A stretch of 64,000 nt of DNA from JAOPZW01 sp963707695 (GCA_963707695.1 CAVPQY010000003.1:62001-126000); one strand, 5' to 3'. Positions 1 to 9,058 are shown, numbered from the stretch's first letter. Numbers and translations are program-made. The notes: a model not told the origin generated them from the letters alone.

Positions 1-196
1 GGAAGTGGCCCGCCTTCCAGGCCAGGATGAAGGCCACGAGCGCCAATCCGGCGAACAGGAAGAAGGCGTCCATCATCCAGTCGGCCATCACCCACTTCGA
101 CTGGTCGCTCTCGGGTGCGTCGTGCGCGAGCGCGGCCCCAGGCGCGCCGAGCGCCGCCGCGAGCGTCAGGAGCGGCAGTCCGAGCCGGCGGCTCAT
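1..196 (-). CDS. Small membrane protein of the oxidase operon (3' end outside window)
   Basis: The visible 65 residues begin MSRRLGLPLL and look like a signal peptide or first hydrophobic stretch (residues 5-24, ending at a likely AHA cleavage site), a short acidic segment, and a transmembrane helix at about residues 44-60. Its ATG overlaps the stop of the upstream cytochrome c gene by ATGA, so it is translationally coupled and probably an accessory subunit or assembly factor of the cbb3-like oxidase. I do not recognise a family from the visible part. The gene runs off the left edge of the window. Confidence 0.6.
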   Translation of the reverse strand, partial: MSRRLGLPLLTLAAALGAPGAALAHDAPESDQSKWVMADWMMDAFFLFAGLALVAFILAWKAGHF

Positions 197-1614
197 TGCT
201 GACCCTGCACCTCGGGTGGGATGTCCTTCTGCGAGGCCGGAGGCAGCTTGTCCCCGCGTCGCTTGGCGTCCGCCCACGCCCGGTCGAGCAGCTGCTGGTA
301 GATCCGCTTGATGCCGGCGGCGGCGTCCTGCAGGCTCAACGGCGTGCCGAGCCCGTTGACCACGATGCGATCGGCGGGGCCGAGGCCGGCGAAGACGCGC
401 ATCGCCTCCTGCACGAACGGGTCGGCGCTCTGCGCCTTGGCGAAGGACGGGTTGCTCTGCGGCTTCTGGCGCGACGCCAGCCAGGCCAGCAGCTCCTTCG
501 ACGGCTGCCAGGGGATGTAGTCCTTCGGCTCGGGCACCCGGTCGGCCGCGAGCGTGCCGTTCGGGATCGTCTTGACGAACAGCACCACACGCCAGATGTC
601 GTCCACCGAGAGGCGCTCACCGAAGTTCTCCATGGCGGTGCCGGTCCAGCCGCGCAGGATCCGGTAGTAGAAGTCGCCCGGGCCGGTGTCGCCGCCGCAG
701 CACGCGTCGTCCTTGTCGGTGAAGTCGGCCGGCGGCGGGGACATGAAGCGGGCCGCGGGCCCCTTGCCGTCGCCCTTGGGCCCGTGGCAGCCGACGCAGC
801 GCGAGAGGAAGACCTCCTTCCCGCGCACGAGGTTGCTCTCGGTGGCCGGCAGCGGGTTGCCGGACAGCCAGTAGCTGCGGTCGATCTGCGACAGGTTGGG
901 GGCCTCCTCGAGCTGGTTGGGCGGGGGCTTGATGTCCTTCTGCGGCACGATCGGCCGGTGCGCGCCGCGGAAGCCCGTGTACGGCGGCGGGAACCCCTGC
1001 ACCGTGAGCACCACGTTCTTCGCGTAGAGCTGCCCGGCGTAGCGCAGCAGGCCGGACTTGCCGCTGCGGGTCTCGACGAACTCGGTCAGGTCCCGCACCT
1101 CGGAGTCCGAGAAGAGCGACTTCATGGGCGGCATCAGCGAGCGGGGATCGACGAAGCGCGGGTCGTAGAAGTGCGCGAACTGCCAGTCGTCGGGATGCCA
1201 TCCGGACTCCTGCGAGAGGTCGGGTCCGGTGCGCTCGGTGCCGAGCAGGTTGGGGGACTGGTCGCTGCCGTAGAAGTCGCCGGGCTGCGAGACCTTGGGG
1301 TAGAGGAAGTAGAGCCCCTCGCGCACGTCCTGTGGCCGCGAGTACCCGGAGTGGCAGACGAAGCAGTTGTTCGACGCGAACAGGTTGCGCCCCTTGACGG
1401 CGTGCGAGTTGAGCGGGGCCCAGTCCTCGGAGGGCGGCGGGTCGAAGGTGTGCACCGGCAGCCACACGACCACGAAGACCACGGTGAGGAACACCAGCAG
1501 CCCACCGATGCCCGCGACCCACGGAGTGATGAGCATCTTCTCCGGAGGATGCGGCGACCATCCTCGCGGCGACTCGGCGTCGTGGTTCTGGGCCGGTTCG
1601 AGCTCGTCGGCCAT
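193..1614 (-). CDS. Membrane-anchored diheme cytochrome c, CcoO/CcoP-like fusion subunit of cbb3-type oxidase
   Basis: Predicted electron-donating cytochrome c subunit of the neighbouring haem-copper oxidase. A single N-terminal transmembrane helix lies at about residues 33-53, followed by two c-type haem motifs, CFVCH (84-88) and CVGCH (273-277). The first sits in a CcoO-like context (CHSGYSRPQDVREG, with MPPM at 161-164 as possible axial ligand). The second sits in a class I cytochrome c domain (CHGPKGDGKGP). Proteobacterial oxidases carry these domains on separate CcoO and CcoP subunits, so the 473-residue protein looks like a fusion. It starts 3 bases after the subunit I stop. Oxidase assignment is firm by context; exact subunit homology is inferred. 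Confidence 0.8.
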   Translation of the reverse strand: MADELEPAQNHDAESPRGWSPHPPEKMLITPWVAGIGGLLVFLTVVFVVVWLPVHTFDPPPSEDWAPLNSHAVKGRNLFASNNCFVCHSGYSRPQDVREGLYFLYPKVSQPGDFYGSDQSPNLLGTERTGPDLSQESGWHPDDWQFAHFYDPRFVDPRSLMPPMKSLFSDSEVRDLTEFVETRSGKSGLLRYAGQLYAKNVVLTVQGFPPPYTGFRGAHRPIVPQKDIKPPPNQLEEAPNLSQIDRSYWLSGNPLPATESNLVRGKEVFLSRCVGCHGPKGDGKGPAARFMSPPPADFTDKDDACCGGDTGPGDFYYRILRGWTGTAMENFGERLSVDDIWRVVLFVKTIPNGTLAADRVPEPKDYIPWQPSKELLAWLASRQKPQSNPSFAKAQSADPFVQEAMRVFAGLGPADRIVVNGLGTPLSLQDAAAGIKRIYQQLLDRAWADAKRRGDKLPPASQKDIPPEVQGQQ

Positions 1615-1617
1615 CGC

Positions 1618-3126
1618 TCAGCTCGTGATCGGCGGGGCGATCACCTCGGCGAGCCGCATGGTCTCCCGCCGGCGGCGTTCCTGGGTGTTGCGGTCGATGA
1701 TCGTCATCCCGATGTTGACCATCTGGACGATGCCGGACACCACGATCATCGCCCCGAAGATCCCGCGCGCGATGTAGTAGGGGTGCAGCTGGTCGAGGAC
1801 GTTGACCTCGGGAATGCCCTCCTGCCAGCTGAAGCCCTGCTGGAAGCCGGCGAGCGTGAGCACGCTGAAGAACCCGGTGAAACCGACCGTGACGAGCCAG
1901 TACTGCCATTCGGTGAGGCTCCGGCTCCAGAGCGGCCGTCGGTAGATCTGGGCCACGATGTAGTCGATGACGCCCATGCCGAGGATGGTGAAGGCGCCGA
2001 GCAGCGCGAGGTGCGCATGGGCGACGACGAAGTTCGTGAAGTGCTGCAGCTTGTTGAACGGCTGCAGCGCCTCGAAGGCGCCCTGCACGTTCACGAGGAA
2101 GTAGAAGAAGAAGGCGGTGATGGTGAAGCGCATGGTCAAGTTCGTGAAGAACTTGTCCCAGTTGCCTTTCATCGTGCCGAGGATGTTGATCGTGAACGCG
2201 AACACCGGGATGAGCAGCGCCCAGGACGACATCTCGGCGATCGTCTTGAGCCACGCCGGCGTCGGCGACTGCAGGATGTGGTGGTCGCCGACCCCGGTGT
2301 AGAGGAAGGCCATCCCCCAGAAGCTGATGAGCGACAGCGTGTAGCTGTAGAGCGGCGTGTTGGTGATGCGCGGGACGATGTAGTACGTGATCGCGATCAA
2401 CATCGGCGTGAGCCACAGGCCGAACAGGTTGTGCGCGTACCACCAGTTGAGGATCGCGTCGGAGAGGCTGTTGGAGAGGGCGCCCGACGGCGCGCCCCAG
2501 ACGTGCCCGGGTCGCCAGATCACGTTGCCGATCGCGTAGTCCACCGCGAGCCAGATCGGACTCGCGATGAAGAACCAGACGGAGACGTAGATCGGCCGGA
2601 TGGTCCGCAGCGCGACCGTCCCGAGGATGTTCACGATGTTCGCCGACCAGATGATCAGGAGGGCGATGTCGACCGGCCAGATGAACTCCGCGTACTCGCG
2701 GCCCTGGCTGTGGCCGGTGAGCAGGCCGATCACGCCGCAGAGGAACATGAGGTTCCAGGCCCAGGCGCACCAGACGCCGAGCCGCTCGCTCCACATCCCC
2801 CGCGTGCCGCACAGGCGCGGGAGCATGTAGAACAGCGCACCGAAGTACATCATCGTGAGCCAGGCGAGGATCACGCCGCTGACGTGAGAGGGGCGGACGC
2901 GGCTGAACGCGAGCCACGAGACGTCGCCGAAGGCCTCCGGGGTCACGAACTGCGTGGCGAGCACCAGTCCGAACAGGTCGACGACCGTGAGCCACACGAC
3001 GGAGGCGAGCAGCCAGTGGCGTGCCGCCCGGTCGGGGTAGCGGAACGGCGCCTCGAAGGGCGGCGCCTGGCCCGGGGCCGGAGCCTCCAGAACTCCGCTC
3101 CCGGCAGCCGGTTGGCTCTCCTCCAT
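1618..3126 (-). CDS. cbb3-type cytochrome c oxidase subunit I (CcoN-like)
   Basis: Catalytic haem-copper oxidase subunit of the cytoplasmic membrane, reducing O2 with electrons from cytochrome c. About 12 transmembrane segments are visible. Ligand motifs seen are RPSH (low-spin haem ligand), a WWYAHNLFG segment (CuB histidine), GVGDHH (CuB histidine pair) and VVAHAHLALLG (haem ligands). The WWYAHN pattern and missing heme-A-type signature favour the cbb3 (C) family. The ATG at 3126 is chosen because GGAGG lies 10 bases upstream; an upstream ATG at 3174 lacks a ribosome site. It is first in an operon with the diheme cytochrome and a small membrane protein, and divergent from a two-component system. 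Confidence 0.88.
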   Translation of the reverse strand: MEESQPAAGSGVLEAPAPGQAPPFEAPFRYPDRAARHWLLASVVWLTVVDLFGLVLATQFVTPEAFGDVSWLAFSRVRPSHVSGVILAWLTMMYFGALFYMLPRLCGTRGMWSERLGVWCAWAWNLMFLCGVIGLLTGHSQGREYAEFIWPVDIALLIIWSANIVNILGTVALRTIRPIYVSVWFFIASPIWLAVDYAIGNVIWRPGHVWGAPSGALSNSLSDAILNWWYAHNLFGLWLTPMLIAITYYIVPRITNTPLYSYTLSLISFWGMAFLYTGVGDHHILQSPTPAWLKTIAEMSSWALLIPVFAFTINILGTMKGNWDKFFTNLTMRFTITAFFFYFLVNVQGAFEALQPFNKLQHFTNFVVAHAHLALLGAFTILGMGVIDYIVAQIYRRPLWSRSLTEWQYWLVTVGFTGFFSVLTLAGFQQGFSWQEGIPEVNVLDQLHPYYIARGIFGAMIVVSGIVQMVNIGMTIIDRNTQERRRRETMRLAEVIAPPITS

Positions 3127-3175
3127 CTCCAGGAACCCTCCGCGTGCAACGTAGAGGAGCGCCGGCGATCGCAAG

Positions 3176-3223
3176 TCCAGATGACGAAATCGTCATCCCC
3201 CGATCATGTGCACGTCATCTGGA
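3176..3223. promoter_or_regulatory. Inverted-repeat operator between oxidase operon and two-component genes
   Basis: Three copies of GATGACG-type half-sites are present. TCCAGATGACG (3176-3186) and CGTCATCTGGA (3213-3223) form a perfect 11-bp inverted repeat. Inside it GATGACGA/TCGTCATC (3180-3187 and 3190-3197) forms a second, tight 8-bp palindrome. The site lies 50 bases upstream of the subunit I start and about 25 bases upstream of the -10-like TATGCT (3248-3253) of the response regulator. Binding by the adjacent response regulator is inferred. Confidence 0.55.
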
Positions 3224-3264
3224 CTATCTGGGGACGCGGCGCTCGCCTATGCTCGCCCTGTCCG

Positions 3265-3930
3265 ATGCTTCGCATCCTGGTCATCGAGGATGAGTCCCGG
3301 ATCGGATCGTTCATGGCACGCGCGCTCGAAGCGGAGGGCTTCGGGGTGGACGGCGCCGACAACGGTCCGGATGGTCTCGAGCGCGCGCTCCGCGGGACCT
3401 ACGACCTCGTGATCCTCGACCTGCTGCTGCCGCGCCTGGACGGGCTCAGCGTGCTGCGGGAGCTGCATCGCCGCGCCCCGGACCTCCCGGTCGTGATCGT
3501 CTCCGCGCGCTCGGATCTGCGCACGAAGCTGCGCGGGTTCAACCTCGGGGCCAACGACTACCTGGCCAAGCCGTTCGCGCTGGACGAGCTGCTCGCGCGG
3601 GTGCGCGTCCAGCTTCGCGCACGCGACAACGGCCACGACGGCACCCTCCAGGCCGGGAACCTCATCCTGGACCTCGCGCGTCGGCAGGCCGGGATCGGCG
3701 ACCGGCAGATCGACCTCTCCGACCGCGAGTTCCGCCTCCTGCATCACCTCGTCAGGCACGCCGGCGAGGTGGTCACGCGCGACAGCATCCTGTCCGTGGT
3801 CTGGGGCTACCGGTTCGACCCCCGGTCCAACGTCGTCGACGTCTGCGTGCGCCGCCTGCGCCGGAAGCTCGGCGAGGACGCGCCCATCGAGACCGTGCGG
3901 CATGCCGGCTATCGGATCACGACGGCCTGA
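3265..3930 (+). CDS. OmpR/PhoB-family DNA-binding response regulator
   Basis: A 221-residue two-component regulator. Residues 1-115 are a receiver domain with acidic pocket E8/D9, phospho-acceptor D52 (LVILDLLLPR) and K102 in LAKPF. Residues about 125-220 are a winged-helix trans_reg_C domain (LSDREFRLLHHL, then VDVCVRRLRRKL and TVRHAGYRI). No Shine-Dalgarno site precedes the ATG; TATGCT ends 11 bases before it, suggesting a leaderless or near-leaderless mRNA. It overlaps the following kinase gene by 29 bases. Divergent position against the cbb3-like oxidase suggests it controls respiration, which is an inference. Confidence 0.88.
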   Translation: MLRILVIEDESRIGSFMARALEAEGFGVDGADNGPDGLERALRGTYDLVILDLLLPRLDGLSVLRELHRRAPDLPVVIVSARSDLRTKLRGFNLGANDYLAKPFALDELLARVRVQLRARDNGHDGTLQAGNLILDLARRQAGIGDRQIDLSDREFRLLHHLVRHAGEVVTRDSILSVVWGYRFDPRSNVVDVCVRRLRRKLGEDAPIETVRHAGYRITTA

Positions 3931-5029
3931 TCGTCTCGAGCTCGCGTGGCTCGCGTTCGCGCTCACCAACGTCGGCGCGATGCTCCTGTGGCCGTCGTGG
4001 GAGACGATCCCGTTCCACCTGATCTGGTTCACGCTCACGGTGCTCTACGGGTTCCGCGTGTGGGCGCTCAAGCCGACCTTCGTCGTGCTGACGGCGCAGG
4101 GGATCGTGACCGGGCTGCTCATCGCGCAGGACGCGATGGACGGCACCCAGGAGTGGGGCGAGCTCTTCGAGGTCCCGCTCATGTCCGGGATGTTCCTCGC
4201 GATGGTCTGGCACGCGCGGCGGCACCGGGCCGCCGCGCAGGCGCTCGCGAGCCACACCCGGGAGCGAGCCTCCATCCTCGCGCGGCAGGAGCGCTTTCTC
4301 CACGACGTCTCCCACGAGCTGAGGACGCCGATCACGATCGCCCGCGGACACCTGGAGATCCTCCGGCGGTCGGGCGACAACGCGTGCCAGCCGGAGGTGT
4401 CGGTGGCCATCGACGAGCTCTCCCGCATGGAGCGCATCGTCGAGCGGCTGCTGCTCCTCGTCCGCGGCGAGGACGGCTTCGCCGCCTCCGCCGAGGAGGT
4501 GGACCTCGAGACGCTGATCGAGGACGTCGCGATGCGCTGGGCCGAGATCGCCCCGCGGGTGTGGCGGGTCGGCCATCTGGCGGGCGGAACGATCCTCATG
4601 GACCAGGATGCGCTGCGGATCGCACTGGACGCGCTGGTGGAGAACGCCGTGGCGCACACCGAGCCGACGGACGCCATCGAGCTGCGCGCGCGGGCAGTGC
4701 CGGGGCAGGTGGCCATCGATGTGGCCGACGAGGGCTGCGGCATCCCGCCCGAGGCGCTCGGCAGGATCTTCGAGCGCTTCGCCCGCGTCGACGCGAGCCG
4801 CACGCGGGGCCGGGAGGGCGTCGGCCTGGGGCTCGCGATCGTCGACGCGACCGTTAAGGCCCACGGCGGGCGATGCACGGTGGAGAGCTCACCCGCAGGC
4901 ACCACCTTCACCCTGGTGCTCCCCGGGTTCACGCGTGCAATCGGGGCGGCGCGACCCCCGGACGCCAACCGCACCGTGGTGACGGCTCTGGTTGCGTCGC
5001 CGCCGTCGCATGATCAGGTCCGGCCGTGA
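3902..5029 (+). CDS. Membrane sensor histidine kinase
   Basis: Cognate sensor of the preceding response regulator, 375 residues. The N-terminus has three or so hydrophobic segments (about residues 13-30, 35-52 and 58-76, perhaps a fourth near 90-103) with little periplasmic sequence, so it may sense a membrane or intracellular signal. The HisKA H-box is FLHDVSHELRTP with H138. ATP-binding motifs follow: ENAVAHT (N-box), DEGCGIP (G1) and GVGLGLAIV (G2). The stop overlaps the GTG of hemA (GTGA). Signal unknown; redox or oxygen sensing fits the surroundings but is not shown. Confidence 0.87.
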   Translation: MPAIGSRRPDRLELAWLAFALTNVGAMLLWPSWETIPFHLIWFTLTVLYGFRVWALKPTFVVLTAQGIVTGLLIAQDAMDGTQEWGELFEVPLMSGMFLAMVWHARRHRAAAQALASHTRERASILARQERFLHDVSHELRTPITIARGHLEILRRSGDNACQPEVSVAIDELSRMERIVERLLLLVRGEDGFAASAEEVDLETLIEDVAMRWAEIAPRVWRVGHLAGGTILMDQDALRIALDALVENAVAHTEPTDAIELRARAVPGQVAIDVADEGCGIPPEALGRIFERFARVDASRTRGREGVGLGLAIVDATVKAHGGRCTVESSPAGTTFTLVLPGFTRAIGAARPPDANRTVVTALVASPPSHDQVRP

Positions 5030-6282
5030 CGCTCCTCGCCGTCGGGGTGTCCCATCGGACCGCCCCGCTCGCGCTGCGCGAGCGCGTCGAGCTCGACGAG
5101 CGGCGAGCCGCGGTCCTGCTCGCCTCCCTCGCCGAGCACGCCGGGATCGAGGAGGTGGCATCGCTGTCCACGTGCAACCGCACGGAGCTCTATCTCGTGG
5201 CGAGCGACGCCGCCGGCGCGGAGCGTGCCGTCACCGCCGAGCTCGCCCGCGCCGGCGGGATGGCTCGCGAGGAGCTCGGCGGGGCGATCCGCACGTGGCG
5301 CGAGGCCGCGGCGGCACGTCATGTCTTCCGCGTGGCGGCGGGGCTCGACTCGATGGTCCTGGGCGAGGCCGAGATCCAGGGACAGGTCGGGCGCTCGTAC
5401 GAGCTCGCGCTGTCGCTCGGCACCGGCGGGCCGATCGTCAACCGCCTCTTCCAGGACGCTCTGCGCGCCGGCAAGCGCGTGCGGACCGAGACGGGCATCT
5501 CCCGCCACAGGGCCTCGGTGGCATCGGTCGCGGTGGAGCTCGCGCGCCGGCAGCTGGGCGGCCTCGACGGACGCCGCGCGCTCGTCATCGGCGCCGGGAA
5601 GCACGGGGTCCTCACGGCGCGCGCGCTGCGGGACGCCGGGGTCCAGACCGTGTTCGTGGCCAACAGGGCCCGCGACCGGGCCGAGGATCTGGCGCGGCGC
5701 TACGGCGGCAGGACGGTCAGCTTCCACAGCCTGGCCGGCGAGCTCCGGCGCTGCGATCTGGTCCTCACCTGCACGTCCTGCCCTCACCGCGTCCTCACCC
5801 GCCGGGAGGTCGCCGCCGCGGTCAGGGGCCGACGTCTCGTGATCGTCGACACCGCGGTCCCTCGCGACGTCGAGCCGTCGGCCGCCGACGTCGGCGGCGT
5901 CACGCTGTACGACCTCGACGCCATCCAGCGTGAGATGGCGCGCAACCTCTCGGCCCGAGAGGAGGAGGCGAGGAGCGCCTCGCCCATCATCGAGGAAGAG
6001 GTGGCGCGTTTCGGGCGCTGGATGGCGTCACTCGAGGTCGTGCCCACGATCTCGGCGCTGCGGGAGCGCGGCCACGCGGCCGTCGACCGTGCGTTGCGCG
6101 AGAACGAACCGCGCTGGAAGTCGCTCAGCGACGACGACCGCGACCGCGTGGAGGTGATCGCCCGCGCCGTGATCAGCGACCTCCTGCACGAGCCCACGCT
6201 CAGGCTGAGGCAGGCGGGCGAGCGGGGGTCCTCGTCGCGGTACGTCCAGACGGTGCGTGAGCTGTTCGGGCTGAGCGCGTAG
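5026..6282 (+). CDS. hemA: Glutamyl-tRNA reductase (haem C5 pathway)
   Basis: First committed step of tetrapyrrole synthesis from glutamyl-tRNA: NADPH-dependent reduction to glutamate-1-semialdehyde. The 418-residue protein has the N-terminal catalytic region with VGVSHRTAPL and LSTCNRTE, where C50 is the catalytic cysteine. The NADPH-binding domain follows (RRALVIGAGKHG), then the C-terminal dimerisation helix region (LHEPTLRLRQ). The GTG start overlaps the kinase stop, so hemA appears translationally coupled to the two-component system. This makes sense if haem supply is adjusted together with a cytochrome oxidase. No other hem gene is in the window. Confidence 0.92.
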   Translation: MTLLAVGVSHRTAPLALRERVELDERRAAVLLASLAEHAGIEEVASLSTCNRTELYLVASDAAGAERAVTAELARAGGMAREELGGAIRTWREAAAARHVFRVAAGLDSMVLGEAEIQGQVGRSYELALSLGTGGPIVNRLFQDALRAGKRVRTETGISRHRASVASVAVELARRQLGGLDGRRALVIGAGKHGVLTARALRDAGVQTVFVANRARDRAEDLARRYGGRTVSFHSLAGELRRCDLVLTCTSCPHRVLTRREVAAAVRGRRLVIVDTAVPRDVEPSAADVGGVTLYDLDAIQREMARNLSAREEEARSASPIIEEEVARFGRWMASLEVVPTISALRERGHAAVDRALRENEPRWKSLSDDDRDRVEVIARAVISDLLHEPTLRLRQAGERGSSSRYVQTVRELFGLSA

Positions 6283-6305
6283 CCGGTCCGGTAGCGTCGC
6301 GCGCC

Positions 6306-7856
6306 GTGGCCGACTTCACGCAGACCGTCGCCGGCGCCTACCGCGTCCAGGGCGCCGCGCTCGACCTCGGGCGCGGCGTGCACGACGGCAAGCTCCAGCA
6401 GGGCGCGGTCGTCCAGGTGCCGCTCGCGATGGCCAACCGCCACGGCCTCGTGGCGGGGGCGACCGGCACCGGCAAGACGCGGACGCTGCAGCTCCTGGCC
6501 GAGCAGCTCTCGGCCGCGGGCGTCCCGTCGCTCGTGGCCGACGTCAAGGGCGACCTCTCGGGGCTGGCCCAGCCCGGCGACCCGGCCTCGAAGGCCGCCG
6601 AGCGCGCCAAGGAGCTCGGCCTGGCGTGGACGCCGACCGGCTTCCCGGTCGAGTACCTCGCCCTCGGCGGCCTGGGCGCGGGCGTCCCCGTGCGCGCGAC
6701 GGTGTCGGACTTCGGGCCCTCGCTGCTGGCGAAGGTGCTGGGCGCCAACGAGACGCAGGAGCAGTCGCTGCAGCTCGTCTTCCACTACGCCGACACCCAC
6801 GGCCTCGCCCTCGTCGACCTGGCGGACCTGCGCGCGCTGCTGACGTTCCTGAGCTCCGACGCGGGGAAGGCCGAGCTCGAGGGGATCGGTGGGCTCTCGT
6901 CGGCCACCGTCGGCGTCCTGCTGCGCAACCTCGTCGGGCTGGAGACCGGCGGCGGGACCGAGTTCTTCGGCGAGCCCCAGTTCGCCATCGCGGACCTCGT
7001 GCGCACCGCGCCCGACGGCCGCGGGGTCATCTCGTGCCTGGAGCTCCCGGGCGTGCAGGACAAGCCCGACCTCTTCTCCACGGCGCTCATGTGGCTGCTG
7101 GCCGAGCTGTTCGAGGAGCTGCCCGAGGCCGGCGACCTGCCGAAGCCCAAGCTCGCGTTCTTCTTCGACGAGGCGCACCTGCTCTTCACCGGCGCGACCG
7201 ACGCGTTCGTCGCCGAGGTCGTCCGGACCGTGCGCCTCATCCGCTCCAAGGGCGTCGGCGTCTTCTTCGTCACCCAGACCCCGAAGGACGTCCCGGGCGA
7301 CGTCCTCGGCCAGCTCGGGATGCGGGTCCAGCACGCGCTGCGCGCCTTCACGCCCGACGACGCGAAGGCGCTCAAGGCGACCGTGTCGACGTTCCCGCGG
7401 TCGGACTTCTACGACCTCGAGGAGCTGCTGCCGTCGCTCGGCATCGGCGAGGCCGCGGTGACGGTGCTCGACGAGCGCGGCGTGCCCACCCCGGTCGTCC
7501 ACACCCGCCTGGCGGCACCCCAGGCCAGCATGGGGCCCGCTCCCGACGTCGCCGCCGCCGCCCAGGCGTCGCCGCTGTGGGCGCGCTACGGCACGCGCCT
7601 GGAGGGCGAGTCGGCTCGCGAGGTGCTCGCCGCTCGGATGACGGAGGCCGCGCCCGCCGACGCGCCGCCGACGGCCCCGGTCCCCGACCACGTGCCCCTC
7701 CCCCGGACCGAACGGGCCCCCAAGCCCGCCGGGCGCCCGCCGCAGTCCGAGTCCCCGCTCGACCAGGTCGGGGACTTCCTGGGTTCCCGGCAGGGCAAGC
7801 AGCTGCAGAAGCAGGTCATGCGCGGGGTCTTCGGCATGCTGCGGAAGAAGCTGTGA
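6306..7856 (+). CDS. HerA-like ATPase of the DUF853 family
   Basis: A 516-residue P-loop ATPase of the HerA/FtsK superfamily (DUF853, YjgR-type). Walker A is GATGTGKT at about residues 53-60, followed by LVADVKGDLSGLA. Walker B is LAFFFDEAHLLF, and a sensor-like VFFVTQTPKDVP follows. The last roughly 90 residues are proline/alanine-rich and end in a basic QLQKQVMRGVFGMLRKKL-like tail. Biological role in this family is poorly known. No Shine-Dalgarno site is seen; TAGCGT (6292-6297) sits 8 bases before the GTG, as in other genes here. Its stop overlaps the next start (GTGA). Confidence 0.82.
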   Translation: MADFTQTVAGAYRVQGAALDLGRGVHDGKLQQGAVVQVPLAMANRHGLVAGATGTGKTRTLQLLAEQLSAAGVPSLVADVKGDLSGLAQPGDPASKAAERAKELGLAWTPTGFPVEYLALGGLGAGVPVRATVSDFGPSLLAKVLGANETQEQSLQLVFHYADTHGLALVDLADLRALLTFLSSDAGKAELEGIGGLSSATVGVLLRNLVGLETGGGTEFFGEPQFAIADLVRTAPDGRGVISCLELPGVQDKPDLFSTALMWLLAELFEELPEAGDLPKPKLAFFFDEAHLLFTGATDAFVAEVVRTVRLIRSKGVGVFFVTQTPKDVPGDVLGQLGMRVQHALRAFTPDDAKALKATVSTFPRSDFYDLEELLPSLGIGEAAVTVLDERGVPTPVVHTRLAAPQASMGPAPDVAAAAQASPLWARYGTRLEGESAREVLAARMTEAAPADAPPTAPVPDHVPLPRTERAPKPAGRPPQSESPLDQVGDFLGSRQGKQLQKQVMRGVFGMLRKKL

Positions 7857-9058
7857 GCGCGAGCGCCCTCCTTCGCCACCGATCGCCGTCGAGCAGCGCG
7901 CTGGCTGGAGCGCAGCGCGACGCCCGCGGGCCCTTCTCCGCCGAGCACGAGGAGCTGCGGGCGTCGATCCGCGCGTTCGTCGCCCGCGAGCTGCGCCCGC
8001 ACGCGCGCGACTGGGAGCACGCCCGCTGGTTCCCGGACGGCGTCTTCACCCGCATGGGCGAGCTCGGGCTGCTGGGGCTGAAGTACCCCGAGGCGCTCGG
8101 CGGACAGGGCGGCGACCACCTCCACGACGCGGTGCTCGTCGAGGAGCTCGCCCGCTGCGGCTCGGGCGGCCTGGCGGCGGGGATCGGGGCGCACGTCGGC
8201 ATCGCGACGCCGCCGGTCTTCCGCTTCGGGAGCGACGACCAGCACGAGCGCTACCTGGCCCCCGCCATCCGCGGCGAGAAGATCGCCGCGCTCGGGATCA
8301 CCGAGCCGGGCGCCGGATCGGACGTCGCCGCCATCCGCACCCGCGCGACCCGGGTCGACGGCGGCTGGGTCGTCGACGGCGAGAAGACGTACATCACGAA
8401 CGGCGTGCGCGCGCACTTCGTCGTCACCGCGGTCAAGACGACGGAGGCGGGCGGCCACCACGGGATCTCGTTCCTCATCGTCGACCGCGGCGAGGGCGTG
8501 ACGTCGTCGAAGCTCGACAAGCTGGGCTGGCACGCGTCGGACACGGCGACGATCGCCTTCGACGGCGTCTTCGTCCCGGAGGGCAACCTCCTCGGCCGGG
8601 AGCACGAGGGCTTCGCGCTCGTGATGGCGAACTTCGGCTGGGAGCGCCTGCTCATGGCCCTCGGCGCCGTGGCGGCGATGCAGGTCGCCTACGACCGCAC
8701 CGTCGACTACGTCCGCGAGCGCCGCGCCTTCGGCCGCCCGCTCAGCGGCCACCAGGTCGTCCGCCACCGCCTCGCGGACCTGGCCACGACGATCCACGCG
8801 TGCCGCTGCACGACCTACGACGCGCTCGAGCGGTTCGCCGCCGGCGAGGACGTCGTGCGCGAGGTGACGATGGCCAAGCTCCTCACCCAGCGCGCCGCGT
8901 TCGACGTGATCGACGCCTGCCTGCAGCTGCACGGCGGCGCGGGCTACATGGAGGAGGTCGAGCTCGAGCGCATGGCGCGCGACGCGCGGCTCGGCCCCAT
9001 CGGCGGCGGCACCGACGAGGTCATGCGCGAGATCCTGGCCAAGGTCCTCGCCCTGTGA
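7853..9058 (+). CDS. Acyl-CoA dehydrogenase
   Basis: FAD-dependent alpha,beta-dehydrogenation of an acyl-CoA thioester. The 401-residue protein has the N-terminal helical domain (EELRASIRAFV), the FAD/substrate beta domain (ALGITEPGAGSD) and the C-terminal helical domain (LQLHGGAGYMEE). The usual MCAD catalytic Glu position near the C-terminus reads IGGGTDE, without the YEGT glutamate. A glutamate in NFGWERLL matches the helix-G position used by isovaleryl- and long-chain-CoA dehydrogenases, so a branched- or long-chain substrate is likely. The GTG start overlaps the DUF853 gene stop; the reading frame is open upstream but that part is antisense-free shadow of the ATPase gene. Confidence 0.85.
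   Translation: MSASALLRHRSPSSSALAGAQRDARGPFSAEHEELRASIRAFVARELRPHARDWEHARWFPDGVFTRMGELGLLGLKYPEALGGQGGDHLHDAVLVEELARCGSGGLAAGIGAHVGIATPPVFRFGSDDQHERYLAPAIRGEKIAALGITEPGAGSDVAAIRTRATRVDGGWVVDGEKTYITNGVRAHFVVTAVKTTEAGGHHGISFLIVDRGEGVTSSKLDKLGWHASDTATIAFDGVFVPEGNLLGREHEGFALVMANFGWERLLMALGAVAAMQVAYDRTVDYVRERRAFGRPLSGHQVVRHRLADLATTIHACRCTTYDALERFAAGEDVVREVTMAKLLTQRAAFDVIDACLQLHGGAGYMEEVELERMARDARLGPIGGGTDEVMREILAKVLAL

Noticed and set aside
115..3930. A 1271-codon plus-strand open frame covering the oxidase operon and response regulator
   Set aside because: It is antisense to clear oxidase genes, Arg/Glu/His-rich and domainless until the response regulator, which starts at 3265.
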